Of a stretch of 64,000 nucleotides of DNA, positions 1-10,248 are shown in pieces. The position numbers and the translations under genes are program-made. Position 1 is the stretch's first letter. The number at the start of each line of letters is the position of its first letter. The DNA is from Modestobacter marinus. GTDB taxonomy: Bacteria > Actinomycetota > Actinomycetes > Mycobacteriales > Geodermatophilaceae. Location of the stretch: NCBI RefSeq assembly GCF_011758655.1, contig NZ_JAAMPA010000001.1, positions 744,001 to 808,000 on the forward strand. Direction: 5' to 3'. The notes below the pieces were generated by a model that was given only the letters and a program-made list of their open reading frames with translations, ran no database searches and was not told where the DNA came from.

Positions 1-12
1 AGAGCGTTCTCA
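1..12. promoter_or_regulatory. Partial LacI/CebR-type operator at the window edge
   Basis: The window opens with AGAGCGTTCTCA. This matches, with one difference, the last 12 bases of the 14-bp palindrome TGAGAGCGCTCTCA found before the cellulase gene near 10070. CebR-type LacI repressors of cellobiose genes in actinobacteria use a similar box (TGGGAGCGCTCCCA). The site lies about 57 bases before the first start codon, a natural operator position. The outer bases fall outside the window, so the palindrome cannot be checked fully. Confidence 0.5.
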
Positions 13-68
13 CGCCCCCGGTGGACGATGCAGTGGAGCACGCGTCCCGGGACGACCCAGGAGGTCCG

Positions 69-1391
69 ATGTTCCATTCCTCGAAGAGCAGGGCGGCGTG
101 GGGCGCGGCCCTGGCCGCGGTGCTGCTGACCGCCGGCTGCGGCGGTTCGGACGACGCGAGCGCCGACGCCGCCGCCGAGTACGACCCGGACGCGCCGGTC
201 ACCCTGACCGTCGGCACGTTCGGCACCATGGACTTCGACAACGCGGGGCTCTACGAGGAGTACATGGAGCTCCACCCGAACGTCACGATCGAGCAGAACA
301 ACGTCGCCCAGTCCGCCGCGTACTACAAGTCGCTGCAGACCCGGCTGGCCGCGAACTCCGGCCTCGACGACATCCAGGCCCTGGAGATCGGCTTCATCGC
401 CGACGTCGTGCGCAACCACGCCGACGCGTTCGTCGACTTCGCCGCGGAGGAGAACGGCGACGAGCTCGAGGGCAACTTCTACGACTGGAAGTGGGGCCAG
501 GCCACCACCGCGGACGGCAAGACCATCGGCCTCGGCACGGACACCGGCCCGCAGGCCATGTGCTACCGCAAGGACCTCTTCGAGCAGGCCGGGCTGCCCA
601 CCGACCGCGCCCAGGTGGCCGAGCTGTGGCCGACCTGGGACGCGTACCTGGACACCGCGCGCCAGTACCAGTCCTCGTCGGACGCCGCCTTCGTCGACAG
701 CCCGGCGAGCATCTTCTCCTCCTCGGTCTACCAGGGCGACGTCGCCTACAACGACGAGGAGGGCAACCCGATCCCCGAGGAGAGCGACGGCGTCGAGCGG
801 GCGTGGGAGTACGCCAGCACGGCCGCCGACGAGGGCCTGACCGCCAACCTCAGCCAGTTCGGTGACGAGTGGAACGCCGCCTTCTCCAACGGCGCCTTCG
901 CCACCATCGCCTGCCCGGCCTGGATGCTCGGCTACATCAACTCCCAGATGGGTGACGGCGGCGCCGGCCTGTGGGACATCGCGCCGCTGCCGGGCTCCGA
1001 CGAGAGCGCCAGCAACTGGGGTGGCTCCTTCCTCGGCGTCCCGGCCGACGGGGAGAACGTCGAGGCCGCCAAGGACCTCGCCGAGTGGCTGACCGCCCCG
1101 GAGCAGCAGGTCAAGATGTTCACCGAGGCCGCGCACTTCCCCTCCAGCCCGCAGGCCGCGGAGGACCCCGGCGTCATGGGCGCGACCAACGAGTACTTCA
1201 GCGGCGCCCCGACCGGCGAGATCTTCGGTGAGTCGGCGGCGAACATCCAGCGCACCCCGATCGGCCCGTACGACACGCAGATCCAGGAGGCGTTCACCAC
1301 GGCGCTGACCGACATCGCCTCCGGCGGTGCGACGCCCGACGAGGGCTGGGAGAACGCGCTGAAGGCGGCTCGCCAGGCCACCGGCGGCTGA
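69..1391 (+). CDS. Sugar ABC transporter substrate-binding lipoprotein
   Basis: 440-residue extracellular solute-binding protein of the family serving CUT1 carbohydrate importers. The chosen ATG follows an AGGAGG ribosome site; an upstream in-frame ATG at 21 would add 16 residues ahead of the signal and lacks such a site. The N-terminus has basic residues, a hydrophobic stretch and the lipobox L-T-A-G-C, with Cys24 as the lipidated residue, so the mature protein should be anchored outside the membrane. It is the first gene of an importer/glucosidase operon. The downstream GH1 beta-glucosidase and the CebR-like operator suggest a beta-glucoside or cello-oligosaccharide ligand. That ligand is inferred from context, not read from the protein. 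Confidence 0.9.
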   Translation: MFHSSKSRAAWGAALAAVLLTAGCGGSDDASADAAAEYDPDAPVTLTVGTFGTMDFDNAGLYEEYMELHPNVTIEQNNVAQSAAYYKSLQTRLAANSGLDDIQALEIGFIADVVRNHADAFVDFAAEENGDELEGNFYDWKWGQATTADGKTIGLGTDTGPQAMCYRKDLFEQAGLPTDRAQVAELWPTWDAYLDTARQYQSSSDAAFVDSPASIFSSSVYQGDVAYNDEEGNPIPEESDGVERAWEYASTAADEGLTANLSQFGDEWNAAFSNGAFATIACPAWMLGYINSQMGDGGAGLWDIAPLPGSDESASNWGGSFLGVPADGENVEAAKDLAEWLTAPEQQVKMFTEAAHFPSSPQAAEDPGVMGATNEYFSGAPTGEIFGESAANIQRTPIGPYDTQIQEAFTTALTDIASGGATPDEGWENALKAARQATGG

Positions 1392-1421
1392 CCCCAGGTC
1401 CAGCAGCCGCCGACCGGACGC

Positions 1422-1454
1422 GGTGCCCGGGGGCGTCGAACGCCCCCGGGCACC
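1422..1454 (+). terminator. Strong intercistronic hairpin after the binding-protein gene
   Basis: A perfect inverted repeat with 15-bp arms around a CGA loop lies 31 bases after the binding-protein stop and about 80 bases before the permease start. It has no U-tract. It is probably an mRNA stabiliser or partial terminator that keeps the binding protein more abundant than the permeases. The dipeptide operon at 16223 has the same arrangement. Confidence 0.7.
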
Positions 1455-1536
1455 TGCCCGGTCCGCCGTCCCGGCCCGCTCGAGCCCCCGGGACCCTTCC
1501 GGCCCGATCCGCGCACCGATCCGTCGAGGACCCTGC

Positions 1537-2523
1537 ATGACCATCGCCAGTGGCACCGTCCGTGAGGCGGCGATCGCCGCACCACCCCCGACCTCCGCCG
1601 CCACCTCCCCCGCCCGCCCGCGCAAGCGCCGGCAGCTGACCCGCAACCGCTGGGGCTACGCCTACGTCGCACCGTTCTTCCTGGTGTTCACGGCGTTCAG
1701 CCTCTACCCGTTCATGTACACCGCCTGGGTCTCGCTGCACGAGACGAGCCTGTCCAACATCAACGGCGGCACCTGGGTCGGGCTGGAGAACTACCGGGAG
1801 CTGCTGCAGAGCGAGTTCTTCTGGAACGCCGCCCGCAACACCCTCACCATCGGGATCCTGGCCACGGTCCCCCAGCTGTGCATGGCCCTGGGGCTGGCGC
1901 ACCTGCTGAACTACAAGCTCCGCGGCCGCACCTTCTTCCGCACCGTGATGCTGATGCCCTACGCGACCAGCATCGCCGCCGCGACCCTGGTGTTCTCCCA
2001 GCTCTTCGGCCGCGACTACGGGCTGATCAACACCATGCTGGAGGCCGTCGGCCTGGACCGGATCGACTGGGAGGCCGGGACGGTCAGCAGCCAGGTCGCC
2101 ATCGCGGTCATCGTCACCTGGCGCTGGACCGGCTACAACGCGCTCATCTACCTCGCCGCGATGCAGTCGATCCCCGGGGAGCTCTACGAGGCCGCGGAGA
2201 TCGACGGCGCGAGCAAGTGGAAGCAGTTCCTCCACGTGACGATCCCGTCGCTGCGCCCGACGATCCTGTTCACGATCGTCGTGTCGACCATCGGCGCGGT
2301 CCAGCTGTTCGGTGAGCCGCTGCTGTTCGCCGGCAACGGCACCACCTCCGGCGGCGCCTCCGGGCAGTACCAGACGCTCGGCCTGCTGATGTACCAGCAG
2401 GGCTGGAGCAACTTCCACATCGGGCAGGCAGCCACCACCGCCTGGGCGATGTTCATGATCATCCTGGTGATCGTGGGGGTCAACGCCGTCATCGGCCGCC
2501 TCCGCGCCCGGGCCGACCGGTAG
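1537..2523 (+). CDS. Sugar ABC transporter permease (MalF/UgpA type)
   Basis: 328-residue integral membrane permease of the CUT1 sugar importer class. Several hydrophobic segments are visible, the first starting near residue 40 (YVAPFFLVF). The cytoplasmic EAA loop that docks on the ATPase begins near residue 218 (EAAEIDGASKWKQF). The ATG at 1537 was preferred to an in-frame ATG at 1423, because the latter would place the start inside the intercistronic hairpin. The N-terminal 30 residues are Ala/Pro-rich and charged, as is common in actinobacterial permeases. It lies 9 bases before the partner permease, so the two are co-transcribed. Confidence 0.9.
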   Translation: MTIASGTVREAAIAAPPPTSAATSPARPRKRRQLTRNRWGYAYVAPFFLVFTAFSLYPFMYTAWVSLHETSLSNINGGTWVGLENYRELLQSEFFWNAARNTLTIGILATVPQLCMALGLAHLLNYKLRGRTFFRTVMLMPYATSIAAATLVFSQLFGRDYGLINTMLEAVGLDRIDWEAGTVSSQVAIAVIVTWRWTGYNALIYLAAMQSIPGELYEAAEIDGASKWKQFLHVTIPSLRPTILFTIVVSTIGAVQLFGEPLLFAGNGTTSGGASGQYQTLGLLMYQQGWSNFHIGQAATTAWAMFMIILVIVGVNAVIGRLRARADR

Positions 2524-2532
2524 GAGACCGGC

Positions 2533-3444
2533 ATGGCCACTCTCGCTCCCCCCGTCACCGAGACCGGCCGGCGCACCACGCCGGCCGCGTCCCCGGCCCG
2601 CCGGCGCGGCCGCCGCGGCGGCAGCAGGGCCGGCAGGCCCGGCCCGGTCGCCTACACGCTGCTGACCCTCGTGGCACTGGTGTCGATCTTCCCGCTCTAC
2701 TGGACCCTGGTCGCGGGGTCGCACACCAACGCCGAGATCGCCGCCACCCCGCCGCCGTTCCTGCCGAACGCCAGCCTGTTCGAGAACTTCCAGCTGGCCC
2801 TCGAGCAGGCGCCGATCGGCAAGGCGATCCTCAACTCGGTGCTGGTCTCCGGGGCCATCACCGTGGGCACCGTGCTGTTCTGCACGCTGGCCGGGTTCGC
2901 CTTCGCCAAGCTCGCGTTCCGCGGCAAGGGCCTGCTCCTGGCCCTGGTGATCGGCACGATGATGGTGCCGACCCAGCTCTCGGTCATCCCGCTGTTCATG
3001 ATGATCGCCGAGCTCCAGTGGGTGAACCAGCTCCAGGCGGTCATCCTGCCCACGCTGGTCAGCGCCTTCGGCGTCTTCTTCATGCGGCAGTACCTGATCT
3101 CCGCGCTGCCCAACGAGCTGCTGGAGGCCGGCCGGGTCGACGGCGCCTCGACCTTCCGGATCTTCTGGTCGATCGTCGTCCCGGTCGCCCGGCCGGCCAT
3201 GGCCGTGCTGGCCATGCTGACGTTCCTCACCGCCTGGAACGAGTTCTTCTGGCCGCTCATCGCCCTGACCACCGCCAACCCGACCGTGCAGGTGGCGCTG
3301 GCCGGGCTGGGCTCGGGCTACGTGCCCCAGCGCTCGGTGATCATGGCCGGCACGCTGCTGGGCACCCTGCCCGTCCTGATCGTCTTCACGATCCTGGGCA
3401 AGCAGATCGTCGGCGGCATCATGCAGGGCGCGGTGAAGGGATGA
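2533..3444 (+). CDS. Sugar ABC transporter permease (MalG/UgpE type)
   Basis: 303-residue second permease of the importer. After an Arg/Pro-rich cytoplasmic start, six hydrophobic segments can be traced, beginning around residue 38 (LLTLVALVSIFPLYW). The EAA-type loop lies near residue 198 (LEAGRVDGASTFRIF). It starts 9 bases after the first permease with an ATG, and is followed after about 50 bases by the ATPase gene. It should form the membrane heterodimer with the product of the upstream gene. Confidence 0.9.
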   Translation: MATLAPPVTETGRRTTPAASPARRRGRRGGSRAGRPGPVAYTLLTLVALVSIFPLYWTLVAGSHTNAEIAATPPPFLPNASLFENFQLALEQAPIGKAILNSVLVSGAITVGTVLFCTLAGFAFAKLAFRGKGLLLALVIGTMMVPTQLSVIPLFMMIAELQWVNQLQAVILPTLVSAFGVFFMRQYLISALPNELLEAGRVDGASTFRIFWSIVVPVARPAMAVLAMLTFLTAWNEFFWPLIALTTANPTVQVALAGLGSGYVPQRSVIMAGTLLGTLPVLIVFTILGKQIVGGIMQGAVKG

Positions 3445-3496
3445 CCCGCCGCGCGACCCCGTCGTCCCCGTCCCTTCCCCCGAGAAGTGCCTGACC

Positions 3497-4594
3497 ATGG
3501 CCACCGTGTCCTTCCAGCAGGCCAGCCGGGTGTACCCGAAGGCCGAACGGCCGGCGGTCGACGCCCTGGACCTGGAGATCGCCGACGGCGAGTTCCTGGT
3601 GCTGGTCGGCCCCTCCGGCTGCGGCAAGTCCACCTCGCTGCGGATGCTCGCCGGGCTGGAGGAGGTGGACTCCGGGTCGATCGTGATCGGCGACCGGGAC
3701 GTCACCGACTCCCCGCCCAAGGAGCGCGACATCGCGATGGTGTTCCAGAACTACGCCCTCTACCCGCACATGACGGTGGAGGAGAACATGGGCTTCGCGC
3801 TCAAGCTCGCCGGCATCGGCAAGGACGAGCGGGCCACCCGGGTGCGGGAGGCGGCCAGGATCCTGGACCTCGAGGACTACCTGTCCCGCCGGCCCAAGGC
3901 GCTGTCGGGTGGTCAGCGTCAGCGCGTGGCGATGGGCCGGGCGATCGTGCGCAACCCGCAGGTCTTCCTGATGGACGAGCCGCTGTCCAACCTCGACGCC
4001 AAGCTGCGCGTCCAGACCCGCACCCAGATCGCCGCCCTGCAGCGCCGGCTGGGCACCACCACCGTCTACGTCACCCACGACCAGGTCGAGGCGATGACCA
4101 TGGGCGACCGGGTCGCGGTGCTCAAGGACGGCGTCCTGCAGCAGTGCGACACCCCCGGGGTGCTCTACGACCGCCCGGCCAACGTGTTCGTCGCCGGGTT
4201 CATCGGCTCCCCGGCGATGAACCTGGTCACCGGCGACGCCGTGGACGGCGGCGTCCGGGTGGGCGCCGCGGTGCTGCCGGTGCCCCGCGACCAGCTGACC
4301 CGGGCCGCGGCCGGCAACGGGCGGGTGACCGTCGGGTTCCGCCCCGAGTCGGTGCGCCTGGCCGACGCCGGCGAGGGCTTGCCGGTGCGGGTGGACGTGG
4401 TGGAGCAGCTGGGCTCCGACGCCTTCCTCTACACCTCGCTGGCCGACGCCCCCGACGACGTCCTGCACTCCGCGGACCTGGTGGTGCGCACCGAACCCCG
4501 CACCGCCATCGCCACCGGGCAGCAGCTGTGGCTGAGCGCGGATCCTGGTTCCCTGCACGTGTTCGACGCCCAGACCCAGCAGCGGGTCGACTAG
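3497..4594 (+). CDS. Sugar ABC transporter ATP-binding protein (MalK/MsmK/UgpC type)
   Basis: 365-residue ATPase that powers the importer. Visible parts are Walker A GPSGCGKST near residue 37, the signature LSGGQRQR near 136, Walker B VFLMDEP near 155-161, and the H-loop THD near 192. A C-terminal MalK-like TOBE regulatory region covers roughly 240-365. Many actinobacteria use one shared MsmK-type ATPase, so a dedicated ATPase inside this operon is notable. It is followed by a 22-bp palindrome and then the beta-glucosidase. Confidence 0.92.
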   Translation: MATVSFQQASRVYPKAERPAVDALDLEIADGEFLVLVGPSGCGKSTSLRMLAGLEEVDSGSIVIGDRDVTDSPPKERDIAMVFQNYALYPHMTVEENMGFALKLAGIGKDERATRVREAARILDLEDYLSRRPKALSGGQRQRVAMGRAIVRNPQVFLMDEPLSNLDAKLRVQTRTQIAALQRRLGTTTVYVTHDQVEAMTMGDRVAVLKDGVLQQCDTPGVLYDRPANVFVAGFIGSPAMNLVTGDAVDGGVRVGAAVLPVPRDQLTRAAAGNGRVTVGFRPESVRLADAGEGLPVRVDVVEQLGSDAFLYTSLADAPDDVLHSADLVVRTEPRTAIATGQQLWLSADPGSLHVFDAQTQQRVD

Positions 4595-4601
4595 AGCAGG
4601 A

Positions 4602-4623
4602 CCCCCTGCCCGCGGGCAGGGGG
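4602..4623 (+). terminator. Palindromic hairpin between ATPase and glucosidase genes
   Basis: A perfect 22-bp palindrome (CCCCCTGCCCG and its complement) starts 7 bases after the ATPase stop. It has no U-tract and the next gene starts about 80 bases later. It may be a partial terminator or RNA-processing stop separating transporter from hydrolase expression. Confidence 0.55.
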
Positions 4624-4705
4624 CCGCCCCCCACCTCCCGGAGCGTGCCGGTCCCGGCCGCGCCGGTCAGCCACGACCAGATCCCGAGCTAGGAGCAGCA
4701 CCGCC

Positions 4706-6099
<1,394 letters not shown>

Positions 6100-6103
<4 letters not shown>

Positions 6104-6825
6104 CGGCCGACGTGTCCAGCGCCGACCTCGCGGGACGCCGGGTGCTGCTCACCGGCGCCTCCCGCGGGGTCGGCGCCGCCGTCGCCCGGGCGCTGGTCGC
6201 GGCCGGCGCCGACGTGCTCGGCACCGGCCGGGACGCCGCGTCCCTCGACCGGCTGACCGCCGAGCTGGCCGACGGACCGGGCTCGTTCGCCGCGGTCGTC
6301 GCCGAGCTCACCGACGAGGCCACGCCCCAGCGGCTGGCCGAGGCGGTCGGGGAACGGTGGGGCGCGCTGGACGTGCTGCTGAACAACGCCGGGGTCATGC
6401 TCGCCCGCGAGCCGCGCTTCGAGGACGAGCCGGCCGGCACGCTGGAGGAGAGCCTGCTGGTCAACTGCGTCGTCCCGCACCGGCTGGTGCTGGCGCTGCT
6501 GCCTGCCCTGCGCAAGGGCACCGATCCCCGGGTGGTGCACGTCAGCTCCGGCGCGGGCACCACCGAGCTGATCCGGGACGCCGGGATCGGCAGCTACCGG
6601 GTGAGCAAGTGGGCGCTCAACGGGCTGGTGCTCATGCAGGCCGCCCAGCTCGACGGCGAGGTGGCGGTCAACGCCCTCGACCCCGGCTGGGTGCGCACCG
6701 ACCTCGGCGGCGACCAGGCGCCGGGGACCCCGGAGGAGAGCGCGGCGGGCGCCCTGGCGCTGCTGCGCGAGCCACCGACGGTGACCGGCCGGATCTTCAA
6801 GGACGGCGCCGAGATCTCGTTCTGA
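6100..6825 (+). CDS. Short-chain dehydrogenase/reductase
   Basis: 241-residue SDR-family oxidoreductase. It has the N-terminal nucleotide-binding motif TGASRGVG, the NNAG motif (LLNNAGVM), the catalytic serine in HVSSGAG, and the YxxxK pair in SYRVSK. The GTG start overlaps the glucosidase stop (GTGA), so the two are coupled. The substrate cannot be read from sequence. A role in sugar metabolism is suggested only by the operon. Confidence 0.85.
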
Positions 6826-6874
6826 GCTCCTTCGCTGACACGGGCGGCAGCGGACGAGGGAGGAGGAGGGGCCC

Positions 6875-7825
6875 GTGCTGGACGACGACGTCCGCCGCCG
6901 GGTGCTGGACTGCCTGCTGGTCTCCCAGCGCCACTCGTGGGACCAGGGGCTCACGGCGGCCGTGCTCGAGGAGTCGGGCGCGGCCGCCGCACTGCACGCG
7001 CTGGTCGACGACGCGGTGGCCCGCCAGCTGCCCGACGGCCGGCTGGCCGAGCTGGACCCCGCCTGCGCGGTGAACGGCGCGGCGCTGGGTGAGTTCGTGG
7101 ACGCGCTGGCGCACCGGCACGGCGACCCGCGGCTGGCCGCAGCCGCCACCCGCCAGCACGACTGGGTGCTGTCCGGCGCGCCGCGGGCTGCGGACGGCAC
7201 CCTGTTCCACCTGCTGGGCAGCCGCCAGGTGTGGGCGGACACCGTCCACATGGTGGTGCCCTTCCTGGCCTGCCGAGGCCACGGCGCCGCGGCGGTCGCC
7301 CAGCTGACGGGCCACCGCAGCCGGTTGCGCGACCCGGTCAGCGGGCTGTGGGCCGCCCGCTGGGACGAGGACGCCGGCTCCTTCGCCGACGCGCGGGCCT
7401 GGGGCACCGGCAACGGCTGGGTCGCCGCCGGCGCCGCCCGGGCGGTGCGGTGGCTGCCGGGGTCGGCCGGCACCGCGGTCGCCGCGGAGGTGCGCGGCCT
7501 GCTGGACGCCGTCCTGCCGCTGCGCCGTCCCGACGGGCTGTTCGGCGACGTGCTGGACGACCCGGCGGCGCCGGCGGACACCAACGTGGCCGCGATGCTC
7601 GGCTGCGCGGCGCTGACCGGGGCGGCCGACGGCTGGCTCCCCGGCTCCTACGGGGCCGTCGGGGAGTCGCTGCTCGCCTCCGTGGTCGAGCGGGTCGACG
7701 ACCTCGGCCGGGTCACCGGCGCGAGCGCCGCGCCGCACTTCGACCGGCCCGGCCACTCCCCCGAGGCCCAGGCGTTCCTGCTGCTGGCCGACGCAGCCTG
7801 CCGGCGCTGGCGCGCCCGACGCTGA
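6875..7825 (+). CDS. GH88/GH105-like (six-hairpin) glycosidase
   Basis: 316-residue protein with the look of an alpha/alpha-toroid glycosidase. The N-terminal RHSWDQGLTAAVLEE segment resembles the R-x-SWEQG motif I recall from GH105 unsaturated glycuronyl hydrolases. Later segments WGTGNGWVAAGAAR and FGDVLDDP also fit that fold. There is no signal peptide, so it should be cytoplasmic. The GTG start follows a GAGGAGG run. It lies 49 bases behind the SDR and could be the last gene of the same operon, trimming decorated oligosaccharides. Family assignment is moderate and exact substrate unknown. Confidence 0.55.
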   Translation: MLDDDVRRRVLDCLLVSQRHSWDQGLTAAVLEESGAAAALHALVDDAVARQLPDGRLAELDPACAVNGAALGEFVDALAHRHGDPRLAAAATRQHDWVLSGAPRAADGTLFHLLGSRQVWADTVHMVVPFLACRGHGAAAVAQLTGHRSRLRDPVSGLWAARWDEDAGSFADARAWGTGNGWVAAGAARAVRWLPGSAGTAVAAEVRGLLDAVLPLRRPDGLFGDVLDDPAAPADTNVAAMLGCAALTGAADGWLPGSYGAVGESLLASVVERVDDLGRVTGASAAPHFDRPGHSPEAQAFLLLADAACRRWRARR

Positions 7826-7967
7826 GCCCGCTCCCGGGCGCGGGCGGCAGGCACCTGCCCGATGACGGGGTGGGGACGACGGTCCGGCCGTGCCGCCGTG
7901 AGCACGGCAGCAGACGAATCGGTGTGCAGGACTTCCGAGACGTCGGGAGCAGGAGGACGCTCCCCGC

Positions 7968-8576
7968 ATGTCGTCGTCCACCTTCAGGTGCACGCCGCTC
8001 GACGAGTCGACGTGGCCGGCGTTCGCGGCGCTCGTCGAGCGCAACAACGGCGTCTTCGGTGGTTGCTAGTGCATGGGCTTCCACCCCGAGGAGGTGGGCG
8101 GGCACTCGGCGCCGACCCCCAAGCGCGAGCGCAAGCTGAGCCGCGTCCGGGCGGGGACGGCACACGCCGCACTCGTCCTCGACGGGGAGGACTGCCTCGG
8201 CTGGTGCCAGTTCGGCACTCCGGACGAGCTGCCCAGGATCAAGAGCCGAGCCGCCTACGAGAAGGGGCTGACCGACCTGCCGGACTGGCGCATCGCCTGC
8301 TGCTTCGTCGGCAAGGGACACCGCCGCCAGAGTGTGGCGACCGCGGCCCTGGCCGGCGCGCTCGACCTGATCGCGCGCCTGGGCGGTGGCACGGTCGAGG
8401 GCTACCCCGAAGCCGCGGATGCGGTGCCGGCGGGCTTCCTCTTCAACGGTGCCCTGTCCACCTACGAGGAGCTCGGCTTCACCAGGAGCCGCCAGATCGG
8501 CAAGCACCGGTGGGTCGTCACCCGGGTCGTCGAGCCGCTGGGGACGGACGGGCACCGGGGCGCCGCGTCGTCCTGA
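7968..8576 (+). pseudogene. GNAT-family acetyltransferase interrupted by an in-frame TAG
   Basis: Reading from the ATG at 7968 gives a 202-codon frame broken only at codon 34, where TAG stands at 8067-8069. The flanking residues (GVFGGC-stop-CMGFHP) match a family of GNAT-like proteins in which I recall GGCWCM at this point. The stop is therefore most simply a single TGG-to-TAG change. The frame is otherwise intact, with the acetyl-CoA-type region KGHRRQSVATAAL and an ELGFTRSR C-terminus. An ATG just after the stop (8073) could start a 167-residue product lacking the first strand and helix. A sequencing error, a recent nonsense mutation or readthrough are all possible. Confidence 0.75.
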
Positions 8577-8600
8577 CGCGACGCCCCGGGCGGTCCGGGG

Positions 8601-8630
8601 CCGCACCGGCCCGCGGACGGGCCGGTGCGG
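8601..8630. terminator. Bidirectional terminator-like hairpin
   Basis: Perfect 13-bp arms (CCGCACCGGCCCG and complement) around a CGGA loop. It lies between the end of the GNAT-like gene (+) and the end of the cellulase gene (-), where a shared terminator is expected. No U-tract is present, as is usual in such GC-rich genomes. Confidence 0.7.
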
Positions 8631-8672
8631 CGGGGTGGTCGGCCGAGCCTGCTGGTCAGCCGACGGTGCTGG

Positions 8673-10016
8673 TCAGCGCAACGGCGGGACGGCGAGCTGG
8701 GCCAGCTCGAGCGCCTGCTCCGGGAACCACGCCCCGGCGGCCGGGTCGGTGATCCCGCCCCACTCCGGGTCCGTGGTGCTGCCGGCGATGCCGCGGTTGC
8801 AGGAGCCGTCGGACTGCCCCGGCGTCTTGACCCACAGGTAGGCGTCGACCAGCGGGAACGCGGCGTCGGGAGCCGCCTGCGGACGCGGGCCGAGGCCCCG
8901 GCCGGGCGGGTTGCACCAGGTCTGCGGGTCCGGGTAGGTGCCCTCGGCCGGCGCCCACGGGCCCTGGCCGTTCCGACTGGTGTCGATCACCACGTGGGCG
9001 GTCGGCTCGACGTCACCGAGGAGCTCGTCGTAGCGCTGGTTGATCCCGAGGGTGTTGGCCAGGGGGTCGGTGGCCGTGTCGCTCCACTGCTGGAACGGGT
9101 CGAGGGCGTCACCGACGTACCCGTTGGCCGGGCCGCCGTTCCAGTACTGGTTCGGGCAGGGGTCGGCGTCGACGCCGTGCACGTAGGTGGCCGGGAGCAC
9201 GGCCAGGCACTCGGAGATCCAGGTGCCGTACTGCGCCAGGTTCGGCGTGTACTGGTAGTTCGAGGTGTTCAGCGCCAGGCCCTGGAACTCCGCGACGCCG
9301 GCGTCCTGCAGCCGGTCGGCGATGCTGCCGACGTTGTGCCAGCCGGTGTGGCCGGCGTCCAGGTAGACCAGGGCGTTCGGGTTGGCCCGCTCGATCGCCT
9401 CGCCGGCGTAGGCGATGTCGGCCAGCCGTCCGGCGTCGGTGGGCGCCGTCCCCTCCGGGTAGGTGCCCGGCGGGCAGTCGCCGGGCATGAGCGCCAGCCC
9501 GTCCGGCTCGACCACCACGACGACCTGCTGGTCGCGCATCAACCCGGCGGCGAACCCGTCGATCCAGGCGCGGTACGCGGCGTCGTCGGCCGCCCCGCCG
9601 GCGGAGTACTGCGAGCAGTCGCGGCCGGGCACGTTGTAGACCACGAAGGTCGGCACCGACCGGGTCGCCCTGGCCAGCGCCGACGCCCGCCGGACCTCCT
9701 GCCGCACCTCCTTCGGCGTCCCGTCGGTGAACCACATCGCCTGCGGGGTGGCGGCCTCCCGGGCGATCAGTGCCGCGTCCCGGAAGCGGTCGGCCCGGGC
9801 GAGGTCGATGGTCTGCTGGACGGCGCCGGGGTCGGGCACCGGCGTGGTGAAGCGGGTGCCCGGGGCGAGCGGCTGGGCCTCGGTCACCGGGGCCGGGGCG
9901 GGGGCCGGGGCTGGGGCGGCGGTCGCGGCCGGGGCGAGGGCCACCTGCCCCACGGTGACGGTCGCGGTGACCGCCAGCAGCGCCGCGCGTCCGCGGCGGA
10001 GGGAACTCGAGAACAT
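8673..10016 (-). CDS. Secreted GH6 family cellulase (endoglucanase/cellobiohydrolase)
   Basis: 447-residue secreted glycoside hydrolase family 6 enzyme. The start at 10016 gives a normal signal peptide (SSLRRGRAALLAVT, ending ATAAPA) followed by an Ala-Pro spacer. Catalytic landmarks are GRDCSQYSAGG (acid near D133), VEPDGLALMP (near D172), YLDAGHTGWHN, DTSRNG, and WVKTPGQSDG (near D403). No carbohydrate-binding module is seen. Where most family members I recall have E-S-D-G, this one has Q-S-D-G. It should cut cellulose or cello-oligosaccharides outside the cell, feeding the importer encoded divergently at the window start. A CebR-like palindrome lies 47 bases before the start codon. Confidence 0.88.
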   Translation of the reverse strand: MFSSSLRRGRAALLAVTATVTVGQVALAPAATAAPAPAPAPAPVTEAQPLAPGTRFTTPVPDPGAVQQTIDLARADRFRDAALIAREAATPQAMWFTDGTPKEVRQEVRRASALARATRSVPTFVVYNVPGRDCSQYSAGGAADDAAYRAWIDGFAAGLMRDQQVVVVVEPDGLALMPGDCPPGTYPEGTAPTDAGRLADIAYAGEAIERANPNALVYLDAGHTGWHNVGSIADRLQDAGVAEFQGLALNTSNYQYTPNLAQYGTWISECLAVLPATYVHGVDADPCPNQYWNGGPANGYVGDALDPFQQWSDTATDPLANTLGINQRYDELLGDVEPTAHVVIDTSRNGQGPWAPAEGTYPDPQTWCNPPGRGLGPRPQAAPDAAFPLVDAYLWVKTPGQSDGSCNRGIAGSTTDPEWGGITDPAAGAWFPEQALELAQLAVPPLR

Positions 10017-10063
10017 CGTCGTCCTGTCGGTCGATGGGCTGCACGGAGACGCACCGCTCCGCA

Positions 10064-10079
10064 GTGAGAGCGCTCTCAC
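10064..10079. promoter_or_regulatory. LacI/CebR-type operator before the cellulase gene
   Basis: Perfect 16-bp palindrome GTGAGAGCGCTCTCAC with the central GAGCGCTC typical of LacI-family boxes such as the actinobacterial CebR box. It sits 47 bases upstream of the cellulase start and 169 bases before the divergent pirin gene. It most likely represses the cellulase until cellobiose is present. The related partial box at the window start links it to the importer operon. Confidence 0.75.
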
Positions 10080-10219
10080 ACGTGGCCGGACGAGTACGGA
10101 CAGTCAGGTGTGGGAGCGGTCACACTCTGCCCCGACGGCGTGACGCCTGGCAAGCCCCCACCGTTCCGGATCCACGACGAGCAGGACGCGAGCGCCCCGG
10201 CGGTCTAGAGTCGCGACTA

Positions 10220-10233
10220 GTTGAGTTCTCAAC
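10220..10233. promoter_or_regulatory. Inverted repeat before the pirin genes (possible operator)
   Basis: GTTGAGTTCTCAAC is a 6-bp inverted repeat around TT, 15 bases before the pirin ATG and overlapping the likely ribosome-site approach. Its size and AT-richness compared with the surroundings suggest a repressor site, perhaps for a MarR-type protein. The regulator is not identified. Confidence 0.4.
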
Positions 10234-10248
10234 CGGAGTGAGGTCACC

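Noticed and set aside
1294..3732. Very long minus-strand open frame across the sugar importer genes
   Set aside because: It is the antisense shadow of good permease and ATPase genes, with repetitive His/Arg/Gly composition and no family features.
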